Source: an uncultured Tateyamaria sp. (lineage in GTDB: Bacteria; Pseudomonadota; Alphaproteobacteria; Rhodobacterales; Rhodobacteraceae). Taken from it: DNA of 64,000 nt. A program made the position numbers and the translations under genes. A model generated the notes under the pieces. It had not been told where the DNA came from. It searched no databases and worked only from the letters and a program-made list of their open reading frames with translations. The stretch spans positions 62,001-126,000 of the forward strand of contig NZ_CANNCF010000006.1 of NCBI RefSeq assembly GCF_947503045.1, given 5' to 3'. Positions 54,863 to 64,000 of this stretch are shown here, in pieces; within the stretch, counting starts at the first letter, position 1, and each line of letters begins with the position of its first letter.

Positions 54863-55187
54863 AGGCACCGATCGTGATGTCATCGCGCTCTCCGACAAAA
54901 CGCACCGCCGCCCCGTCCCGCTCAAGCCCGTAACAGGCCCACAGATCCGAGGGCGGCCACTGGCTGCAATACTGATCGTCCTCGACCCGCCAGTTGCCCC
55001 AACTGTCGCGCCCGTTTGTGGTGTAAAGCGTCTTGCCCGAGGCGCGGAAATCCTGGGTTGCGTTCTCATAGGCCAGCACACGCCCTTCCAGGGCCGCGCG
55101 GATCTCTGCCCCACGCAACACCACCCAGTCCGCATGGGCGATTTGGGGCGCGCACAGCGCCAAAATCAGGGCAAAGCGTCTCATCAT
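54852..55187 (-). CDS. Small secreted protein of unknown function
   Basis: This 111-residue protein has a signal peptide (MMRRFALILALCAPQIAHAD) and a mature part with two cysteines (QYCSQWPPSDLWACYGLERD) that probably pair, plus aromatic residues. It overlaps the downstream DUF6314-like gene by 11 bases. It may be a periplasmic binding or structural protein. Confidence 0.65.
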   Translation of the reverse strand: MMRRFALILALCAPQIAHADWVVLRGAEIRAALEGRVLAYENATQDFRASGKTLYTTNGRDSWGNWRVEDDQYCSQWPPSDLWACYGLERDGAAVRFVGERDDITIGAYAD

Positions 55188-55266
55188 CCGGCCTTCATCT
55201 TGTCGTCTTGCTGCGCGCAGTCTAAGAGCGCGGCAACCCAACTGACAGTCAAAAAAGGTGCCGCCC

Positions 55267-56574
55267 ATGATCCCTCGCTATTCCCGCCCCGACATGGTCG
55301 CGATCTGGGAGCCGGCCACCAAGTTCCGCATCTGGTTCGAGATCGAGGCCCATGCCTGCGACGCCATGGCCGATCTGGGCGTGATCCCCCGCGAAAACGC
55401 CCAAGCCGTGTGGAAAGCCAAGGACGTGGAATTCGACGTGGCCCGCATCGACGAGATCGAAGCGGTGACCAAGCATGACGTGATCGCGTTCCTCACCCAT
55501 CTCGCCGAACATGTGGGCAGTGACGAGGCGCGCTTTGTGCATCAGGGCATGACATCTTCGGACGTTCTGGACACCTGCTTCAACGTCCAGCTCACCCGCG
55601 CCGCTGACCTGCTGGTCGCGGACATCGAAGCACTGCTCGCCGCCCTCAAACGCCGCGCGATCGAACACAAGGACACGGTGCGCATCGGCCGCTCCCACGG
55701 CATCCACGCCGAACCCACCACGATGGGTCTGACCTTTGCCCGCTTTTATGCCGAGATGGATCGGAACCTCTCGCGCATGCGCGATGCACGCGCCGAAATC
55801 GCCACAGGCGCCATCAGCGGCGCGGTTGGCACTTTCGCAAATATCGACCCTGCCGTCGAAGAGCATGTCTGCGACCAGCTTGGCCTCGTGCCAGAACCGA
55901 TCTCCACCCAAGTGATCCCGCGCGACCGCCACGCGGCCTTTTTCGCCACGCTCGGCGTTGTCGCCTCAAGCATCGAAAACATCGCCACCGAAATCCGCCA
56001 CATGCAGCGCACCGAAGTGCTGGAAGGGGCGGAGTTTTTCTCCATGGGCCAAAAAGGCTCAAGCGCGATGCCGCACAAGAAAAACCCGGTGCTGACCGAA
56101 AACCTCACAGGGCTTGCGCGCATGGTCCGCTCGGCAGTGATTCCGGCGATGGAGAATGTCGCGCTCTGGCACGAACGCGATATCAGCCACTCTTCGGTCG
56201 AGCGGATGATCGGCCCCGACGCCACCATCACGCTCGACTTTGCGCTGGCCCGCCTCACGGGTGTGATCGACAAAATGCTGATCTTCCCCGAAAACATGCT
56301 CGACAACATGAACAAGTTCCCCGGCCTCGTGATGAGCCAGCGGGTGCTTCTGGCTCTTACCCAGGCCGGGGTCAGCCGCGAGGACGCCTATACTTACGTG
56401 CAGCGCAACGCACTCAAGGTCTGGGAACATCGTACTGATTTCAAAGAGGAACTGCTGGCCGACGCGGATGTCGCCGCCGCCCTCAGCCCAGCCGAAATCG
56501 AAGAGAAATTCGACCTCGGCTATCACACCAAACATGTGGACACGATCTTTGCCCGCGTATTTGGCGAGAACTGA
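55267..56574 (+). CDS. purB: Adenylosuccinate lyase
   Basis: This 435-residue enzyme of the fumarase/aspartase superfamily acts twice in purine synthesis (SAICAR to AICAR; adenylosuccinate to AMP). The signature GSSAMPHKKNP is at about 262-272. The catalytic His/Ser region TSSDVLDTC and the N-terminal IPRYSRPDMVAIWEP fit purB. ATG 55267 is preferred over a GTG three codons upstream. A short hairpin follows the stop. Confidence 0.95.
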   Translation: MIPRYSRPDMVAIWEPATKFRIWFEIEAHACDAMADLGVIPRENAQAVWKAKDVEFDVARIDEIEAVTKHDVIAFLTHLAEHVGSDEARFVHQGMTSSDVLDTCFNVQLTRAADLLVADIEALLAALKRRAIEHKDTVRIGRSHGIHAEPTTMGLTFARFYAEMDRNLSRMRDARAEIATGAISGAVGTFANIDPAVEEHVCDQLGLVPEPISTQVIPRDRHAAFFATLGVVASSIENIATEIRHMQRTEVLEGAEFFSMGQKGSSAMPHKKNPVLTENLTGLARMVRSAVIPAMENVALWHERDISHSSVERMIGPDATITLDFALARLTGVIDKMLIFPENMLDNMNKFPGLVMSQRVLLALTQAGVSREDAYTYVQRNALKVWEHRTDFKEELLADADVAAALSPAEIEEKFDLGYHTKHVDTIFARVFGEN

Positions 56575-56583
56575 ACCGGCTTG

Positions 56584-56602
56584 GGCGCAGGACACCTGCG
56601 CC
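56584..56602 (+). terminator. Hairpin after purB
   Basis: Perfect 8-bp stem GGCGCAGG / CCTGCGCC with a 3-nt loop lies a few bases after the purB stop. There is no T run, so it may be a rho-dependent or stabilising structure. Confidence 0.5.
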
Positions 56603-56728
56603 ATACGGTCCGACCGCTTTTCGATTGAGCAGTAAGGCGCATGCGCATGCACCCGCGTCAGAATTGATTTTGAACGCCGCCCGATCTGCTCTACCTTCGT
56701 CCCATCTGGAACATGAAGGAGACGACTG

Positions 56729-56893
56729 ATGACGACCAAGACATTCGCCGTGGCACTTGCGCTCACCCTCGCCCCTGCACTGGCCTTCGCACAGGGCTGC
56801 AACTACGGCAAACACGACCAGCAGGCGATGTCCTGTGCGGACGGAACCACCTATGACGCGGCCTCCAAAACCTGCCTTCCCACAACCGGCTGA
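56729..56893 (+). CDS. Tiny secreted cysteine-containing protein
   Basis: A 54-residue product with a clear signal peptide (FAVALALTLAPALAFA) and a short mature part with three cysteines (QGCNYG, MSCADGTTYD, KTCLPT). A good ribosome site (GAAGGAGAC) precedes the ATG. The CADGTTYDxxxKTC pattern is like small extracellular cysteine modules. It precedes the next gene by about 100 bases. Confidence 0.6.
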   Translation: MTTKTFAVALALTLAPALAFAQGCNYGKHDQQAMSCADGTTYDAASKTCLPTTG

Positions 56894-56996
56894 GCATCTA
56901 TTCGCAGGCTCACGGCTTCGTGATCGCATAAAATGCGGGCGTGCGGGGTTGTACTGATATCATCAACCCAAGCGCGTCCAAAATCGGAGACCTGAC

Positions 56997-57602
56997 ATGC
57001 TACGTACCCTGATCCTGACTACAGCCATCGCCCTGCCCCTCGCCCTGCCCACAACCGGCTTTGCCGCTGGCGGCGGCAGCGATGCCAAGCCCAAGAAAAC
57101 GGAAACCACACAGAACTGCCTGCAGGCACGCCAGTGGGATCCCGAGACCAAGAAATACGTACGCTTCTCCGAGCCGGTGAACGGCGTGTGGGATGCCGAC
57201 ATCAAAAAATGCGTGCGCCCCGACAAGACGTCCCATCTGGACAGCGACACGCTGTATAAGGCCGTGCGTGAACTGGCCTATGCGGGCCGCTACAACGAAG
57301 CCATTCAGGTCCTCGACCAGATGCCCGAGCAACTGGATGACCGCGTGCTGACCTATCGCGGCTTTACCGCGCGCAAGCTGGGCAATCTGGAACAGGCCAA
57401 CCTCTACTATGAGCAGGCCCTGACGGTGAACCCCGACAACATCCTGGCACGCTCCTACATGGGTCAGGGCAAACTGGCCGCGGGTGACAAGGTTGCCGCC
57501 ATGACGCAGCTGCGCGAAATCCAAGAGCGGGGCGGCGCCGGCACATGGGCCGAAGCGTCTCTGCGCGATGCCATTCAGACCGGATCGACTTACAACTATT
57601 GA
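56997..57602 (+). CDS. Secreted TPR protein
   Basis: This 201-residue periplasmic protein has a signal peptide (ALPLALPTTGFA), a short basic region with two cysteines, and about three tetratricopeptide units at about 85-185 (ELAYAGRYNEAIQVLDQMPE, then NLEQANLYYEQALTVNPDN). TPR proteins mediate protein-protein contacts. It stands next to the fliG homologue but has no obvious link. Confidence 0.82.
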   Translation: MLRTLILTTAIALPLALPTTGFAAGGGSDAKPKKTETTQNCLQARQWDPETKKYVRFSEPVNGVWDADIKKCVRPDKTSHLDSDTLYKAVRELAYAGRYNEAIQVLDQMPEQLDDRVLTYRGFTARKLGNLEQANLYYEQALTVNPDNILARSYMGQGKLAAGDKVAAMTQLREIQERGGAGTWAEASLRDAIQTGSTYNY

Positions 57603-57679
57603 TCCCCATCCCGGTCATCGGTTGAGAGTTTTTCAACCATTGCCTGCCAGAACTGTCGCAAACAGCTTTTAGGCAGGAC

Positions 57680-58750
57680 ATGACCGAACTGGTACCTATG
57701 TCCGCCGCCCCTGCGCTGATGCAGTCGGGCGGCGGTTCTTCTTTACCGACCGTACGTCTCAGCCGCCGGGCAAAGGCGGCTATCGTGGTGCGTTTGCTGC
57801 TGAACGAGGGCGCCGATATCCCGCTTGAGGATTTGCCCGACGAGTTGCAGGCCCATCTGACCAAGGCGATGGGGGCCATGCGCGTGGTCGATCGCGACAC
57901 GTTGCAGGCCGTGGTCGCCGAATTCGCCGAAGAGGTTGAGCGGATCGGCCTCAGCTTTCCCGGCGGCATGGCCGGTGCGCTCAACGCTCTTGATGGCAAG
58001 ATCAGCCCACACACCGCCGCCCGCCTGCGCAAAGAGGCCGGCGTGCGCGAAAGCGGCAATCCATGGGCCCGGATCAAGGCGATGGACAGCGATATCCTTG
58101 TGCCCGTGATGGAACATGAAAGCATCGAGATTGCAGCCGTCATGCTCTCCAAACTCGATGTGACCAAGGCTGCTGCCCTGCTGGGCAAACTGCCCGGCCC
58201 CCGCGCCCGCCAGATCACCTACGCGGTGTCCAAGACCGGCGCGATCAGCCCTGATGCTGTGGAACGCATTGGCCTGTCGCTGGCGAGCCAGCTCGATTCC
58301 CGCCCTGTCAGCGCCTTTGACGACGGCCCGGCCGAACGGGTCGGAGCCATCCTGAACTCCACCACGTCGATGACACGCGACGATGTGCTGACCGGCCTTG
58401 ATGAATCCGATCAGGGCTTTGCCGACGCCGTGCGCAAGGCGATCTTCACCTTCGGCAACATCCCCGACCGCATCGCGCCGCGTGACATCCCGCGCGTGCT
58501 GCGCGACATCGATCAGGGCGATCTGGTCACGGCGCTGGCCGGTGCTGGCAGCATGGGCATGGAAAAAAGCGTGGATTTCATCCTCGAAAACATGTCCGCG
58601 CGCCTTGCCGATCAGCTGCGCGAAGAGGTGGCAGAGGCTGGCACACCCAAAACCGCCGACACGGACGCGGCCATGTCGGCCATCGTCACCAGCATCCGCG
58701 CGATGGAGGCGTCGGGCGATCTGATGCTGGTCAGCCCGGATGAGGACTAG
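57680..58750 (+). CDS. fliG: Flagellar motor switch protein FliG homologue
   Basis: This 356-residue protein has FliG features: the N-terminal FliF-binding type helix set (about 25-100), the middle EHxQ-like motif as MEHESIEIAAVMLSKL (about 143-158), and a C-terminal FliG_C motor domain with the charged torque helix (GFADAVRKAIFTFGNIPDRI). No other flagellar gene is in the window, so it is isolated from any flagellar cluster. The flanks are purB-side small genes and a DMT exporter. Confidence 0.82.
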   Translation: MTELVPMSAAPALMQSGGGSSLPTVRLSRRAKAAIVVRLLLNEGADIPLEDLPDELQAHLTKAMGAMRVVDRDTLQAVVAEFAEEVERIGLSFPGGMAGALNALDGKISPHTAARLRKEAGVRESGNPWARIKAMDSDILVPVMEHESIEIAAVMLSKLDVTKAAALLGKLPGPRARQITYAVSKTGAISPDAVERIGLSLASQLDSRPVSAFDDGPAERVGAILNSTTSMTRDDVLTGLDESDQGFADAVRKAIFTFGNIPDRIAPRDIPRVLRDIDQGDLVTALAGAGSMGMEKSVDFILENMSARLADQLREEVAEAGTPKTADTDAAMSAIVTSIRAMEASGDLMLVSPDED

Positions 58751-58765
58751 GCATTGCGGATCGCG

Positions 58766-58785
58766 GTGGATGGGCGGTCATCCAC
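58766..58785 (+). terminator. Hairpin after fliG
   Basis: GTGGATG (58766-58772) pairs with CATCCAC (58779-58785) soon after the fliG stop. No T tract follows. Confidence 0.4.
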
Positions 58786-58976
58786 GACCGACCCCATGGC
58801 GGGTCAGCAAATTCGTGGCCCTCACTGACTGACCCAACGCTGTAGCACGCCCGTTCTTGGCTGCTTCCACTTGCACGCCGACAGGCCGCAACAATCGGGT
58901 CAGTCCTTCACTGCAAAGCCTTCGCCAGACCACACCGCCCGTTCCCTTCACCACCCAAACCCCCTATGCCAAGCGG

Positions 58977-59849
58977 ATGAGTCAGCACGCCCCTCCTCCG
59001 ACCCGCGCCATAGTGCTGGCTGTCTCTGCGATCTTCTGCTTTTCCCTCATGGATACCGCCGTCAAGGCGGTCAGTCCGGTGACCGGCACCGTCCCTGCCC
59101 TCTGGGCGCGTTACGCGGGGCAGATGATCATCGTGATCCTGCTGGTGGCGCCTCGCCTGCGTCAGGTCACCCGCAGCCAATATCCCAAACTTCAGATCGC
59201 CCGCTCGGTGCTGTTGATGCTGGCCACGTTCTTCTTCTTTCTGGCGCTGGGGCAGATCGGGCTGGCGGATGCAACGGCCGTGATGATGATGAACCCGCTG
59301 CTGATCACGCTCGGGGGCGCACTGTTTCTGGGGGAGGCGCTGGGACCGCGCCGCATCTTCGCGATCCTCGCGGCCCTGCTGGGCGCACTGATCGTGATCC
59401 GTCCAGGCAGCGAGGTGTTCCAGCCCGCCAGCCTTTTGCCCCTCGTCGCCGCCTTCTGTTTTGCCAGCTACACGCTGATCACCCGCCGCCTTGGCCCGGA
59501 CGAAGACGTCTGGACCTCGCTGTTTTACACCGGCCTCGTAGGTGCTGTGATCCTCAGCGCGATTGTCCCCTTTCACATGCCCGCCCTCGATTTGCGCAGC
59601 GGCGCGCTGCTGGTGATGATCGGTGCTGTGGGCACGGCCGGGCAGCTCATGCTGATCCGCGCGCTTTCCCAGGCCGAGGCCGGATTGCTGGCCCCGTTCA
59701 ATTACAGCGGAATCGTCTTTGCGGTGGTCTTTGGCTTTGCCCTCTTTGACGAAGTGCCCGATGCGCTGACCCTGCTGGGCGCGCTTGTGATCGCGGGGGC
59801 GGGGATTTATGTCTGGCATCGCGAAGCGCACGCACCCGGCGGACGCTGA
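58977..59849 (+). CDS. DMT family transporter (EamA type)
   Basis: This 290-residue membrane protein has ten hydrophobic helices in two EamA repeats (FSLMDTAVKAVSPVTGTVPA in the first; FNYSGIVFAVVFGFALFDE in the second). Start 58977 is preferred over an upstream extension because the mature fold begins there. Such carriers export small metabolites. The next gene begins about 15 bases later, so the two are probably one operon. Confidence 0.87.
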   Translation: MSQHAPPPTRAIVLAVSAIFCFSLMDTAVKAVSPVTGTVPALWARYAGQMIIVILLVAPRLRQVTRSQYPKLQIARSVLLMLATFFFFLALGQIGLADATAVMMMNPLLITLGGALFLGEALGPRRIFAILAALLGALIVIRPGSEVFQPASLLPLVAAFCFASYTLITRRLGPDEDVWTSLFYTGLVGAVILSAIVPFHMPALDLRSGALLVMIGAVGTAGQLMLIRALSQAEAGLLAPFNYSGIVFAVVFGFALFDEVPDALTLLGALVIAGAGIYVWHREAHAPGGR

Positions 59850-59863
59850 AACACAAGGTGGCG

Positions 59864-60763
59864 ATGCGACACGATCCAGACGACATTCCGGCGCTGACAC
59901 GGGCGGGGTATTTCGCCACAAATGCCGTGGCGCGGGCCTGTATCGGGGCGGCGCTGGCCATGCCCTATCGCTGGCGCGTGCCGTTTCTGGGCTGGATCAT
60001 GTCACGCTTGATTGGCCCTGCCGCCGGGTTCTTGGCCCGGGCCGAGGCCCATGTCGCCTTTGCCATGCCCCACCTGCCCCATGCCGAACATCGCCGTATC
60101 GCGCGCGCCAGCCTCGACAATGCAGGCCGCACTCTGATCGAGAACTATTCGACCCGCGATCTGCTGGCCCGCCAAAAGGACGCGCCGATTTCGGGCGGCG
60201 GTCTTGAACATCTCCAGGCCGCCGTGACCCGGGGCCAGCCGGTCATCCTGGTCACCGGCCATTTCGGCAATTACGAGGCTGTGCGCGCCACGCTGCTGGG
60301 TCAGGGCTTTGACGTGGGTGGACTTTACCGCGACATGTCGAACCCTTATTTCAATGCCCATTACGTGCGCACGATGTATGATCTGGGTGGCCCTGTCTTT
60401 GCCCAGGGGCGCAAAGGCACCGCCGGATTCGTGCGCCACCTCAAGGGCGGCGGGCAGTTGGTGCTGCTGTTCGATCAGCACGTCATAGACGCGCCGGTTC
60501 TGGAGTTTCTCGGCCACCCGGCGCACACCGCGATTTCGGCGGCAGAGCTGGCCTTGCGCTATGACGCCCTGCTGATCCCGTTTTTCGGCATTCGCGGCCC
60601 GGACGGCATGAGTTTCGACTGTGTCATGGAAGAGCCCATCCCACACTCCGACCCGCTCACCATGACGCAGGCGATGAATGACAGCATCGGCGCGCGCATC
60701 CGCGCCCATCCGGGGCAATGGCTGTGGGTGGCGCGGCGCTGGCGGGCACCGCCGCAAGGCTAG
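59864..60763 (+). CDS. LpxL-type lauroyl/lysophospholipid acyltransferase
   Basis: This 299-residue protein has the acyltransferase motif as TGHFGNYEAVR (about 127-137). The helix-turn region GGLYRDMSNPYFN and the C-terminal GQWLWVARRWRAPP are usual for the LpxL/HtrB family. It would acylate lipid A or a similar lipid at the inner membrane. Start 59864 (AAGGTGG upstream) is chosen; a GTG at 59858 is an alternative. Follows the DMT gene closely. Confidence 0.85.
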   Translation: MRHDPDDIPALTRAGYFATNAVARACIGAALAMPYRWRVPFLGWIMSRLIGPAAGFLARAEAHVAFAMPHLPHAEHRRIARASLDNAGRTLIENYSTRDLLARQKDAPISGGGLEHLQAAVTRGQPVILVTGHFGNYEAVRATLLGQGFDVGGLYRDMSNPYFNAHYVRTMYDLGGPVFAQGRKGTAGFVRHLKGGGQLVLLFDQHVIDAPVLEFLGHPAHTAISAAELALRYDALLIPFFGIRGPDGMSFDCVMEEPIPHSDPLTMTQAMNDSIGARIRAHPGQWLWVARRWRAPPQG

Positions 60764-60830
60764 GGGCGATCACGCGCGCCTCTTCCGCCCGAGGCCACGG
60801 GCCTCAAAGCGTCAGTTCAAGTTTGAAATA

Positions 60831-61523
60831 TTAGCGAATCTGCGCCGCAGCAAGGATCGCGCCGTGCCGCCCTTCCTGCACCATCACCACAACCGGAATG
60901 TCACCGGGGGCCTGCGCGTCCAGCTCCAGATCGGTGACCCCGTCCCATTGCTGCAGGATTTTCCAATCCTGCGTGACATTGGCATAGGCCAGCGTGTGCC
61001 CTGCGTTTTCGCCGCGGGTGATGCGGGCCGTGCGCTCAGGCTGATAGCGCACCATATGCACCAGCATCTCGGCATTGGGTTGCGTGCTTGTCGCCTTGAT
61101 CGTGACCACATCACCGGATCGCACGGCGGTCAGCGTCACGGGAGAGGCTTTTGTCTGATGTTCGGAAATCGCCTTGGATAGGTCCATGGGCCGCGCACCG
61201 ACAATGTCGGTGGTGCCGTTGATGATCATCTGCGGGGTGTAGACCGAGCGACGCCCGGCCTCCATCGCGTATCCACGTTGACGGTCCGAATAGGACGGGT
61301 TCGCGAACTCGTCTTTCCAGCCGATGTAATCCCAGTAATCCACATGCAGCGCCAGCGCGATCACGTCATCCCGCTTGGCCAGCTCGTGCATCAGCTTGTC
61401 TGCCGGCGGACAGGACGAACAGCCCTGCGAGGTGAACAGTTCGACAACCACCGGCGATTGCGCCGTGGCAGGGGCACTGAACGTGCCGAAGACGGCAAAG
61501 ACCAGAGGGATCAGATATTTCAT
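60831..61523 (-). CDS. DUF1223 family secreted thioredoxin-like protein
   Basis: This 230-residue protein has a signal peptide (VFAVFGTFSAPATA) and the DUF1223 start VVVELFTSQGCSSCPPADKL, a thioredoxin-like fold with a CxxC-type pair (CSSC). HVDYWDYIGWKDEFANP and QMIINGTTDIVG are also characteristic. Role unknown, perhaps periplasmic thiol chemistry. Minus-strand single gene, divergent from acnA across a 250-base gap that should hold both promoters. Confidence 0.86.
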   Translation of the reverse strand: MKYLIPLVFAVFGTFSAPATAQSPVVVELFTSQGCSSCPPADKLMHELAKRDDVIALALHVDYWDYIGWKDEFANPSYSDRQRGYAMEAGRRSVYTPQMIINGTTDIVGARPMDLSKAISEHQTKASPVTLTAVRSGDVVTIKATSTQPNAEMLVHMVRYQPERTARITRGENAGHTLAYANVTQDWKILQQWDGVTDLELDAQAPGDIPVVVMVQEGRHGAILAAAQIR

Positions 61524-61772
61524 TGAGGCAGCCCGATTTGTGATTTGATCGTGTTTTGCGATACCCTACCCACATACGAAAGCCGCTCGTAATGCGCCAA
61601 TCAATGTTTGTTGAGGATATGTGACAGCGCGATTTTGGACACAGCCTTCATTTTCGGTACACCACGGTATACAAAAACGTCACAAGCGGCTCAATTCCAG
61701 TTGAACCAATGCCCCGCTTAAGGCATGAGGTGATCAAACTGCCCCCCGCCGCCGCAAGGAAAGGATTCCCCC

Positions 61773-64000
<2,228 letters not shown>

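Overview
The window is a stretch of chromosome from a marine alphaproteobacterium of the Roseobacter group (Rhodobacteraceae). The evidence is a GC-rich backbone, typical gene neighbourhoods (SPOR lipoprotein, D,D-carboxypeptidase, tmk, holB, tatD; glnB-glnA; bioY; purB) and a DMSP lyase of the DddP type with every known catalytic and metal residue conserved. Species cannot be read from the sequence.

Left backbone (1 to about 18.47 kb): a branched-chain amino acid type ABC importer (substrate-binding protein, LivH, partial LivM) on the minus strand; rpiB; tRNA-Ser(UGA); a cell-wall and DNA-metabolism run (SPOR lipoprotein, dac, tmk, holB, tatD, MBL hydrolase), an AEC transporter and a convergent BrkB-like membrane protein; then a signalling group of PAS-GGDEF-EAL protein, TetR regulator and a large chemoreceptor ending in a GWEEF tether.

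Mobile element (about 18.47 to 40.64 kb): an integrated mobilizable element next to the 3' end of tRNA-Leu(UAG). It is lower in GC than the backbone, with very AT-rich cargo. It carries mobC and a relaxase, its own VirD4/TraG coupling protein but no mating-pore genes, an H-NS-like silencer, a small resolvase with two matching palindromes beside it, a DnaB-like helicase coupled to an unknown protein, an HExxH metallopeptidase, duplicated small genes around an AT-rich two-gene cassette, several proteins I do not recognise, and a large serine recombinase at the right end. A 9-bp match (ATGGTGCGG) is proposed as the attachment core. It lies inside the recombinase reading frame. In the integrated state the recombinase frame runs on through the antisense strand of tRNA-Leu into a chromosomal Hint-domain gene (751 codons). 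In a circular form the same join would give a recombinase of about 560 residues whose stop codon overlaps the mobC start. Integration or excision would therefore swap the recombinase tail and connect or disconnect the mobilization genes. This is the most interesting feature of the window and it is an inference from sequence alone.

Right backbone (40.64 to 64 kb): Hint protein, bifunctional NAD(P)HX repair enzyme, glnB-glnA with a strong terminator, two small paralogous membrane proteins, a lytic transglycosylase, a DUF3445-type haem protein, an S41-like protease, dddP, a 550-residue lysine-rich protein with a peptidoglycan-binding fold, an alpha/beta hydrolase-OsmC fusion, bioY, purB, an isolated fliG homologue, a DMT exporter, a lauroyl-type acyltransferase, a DUF1223 protein and the start of aconitase, cut by the window end.
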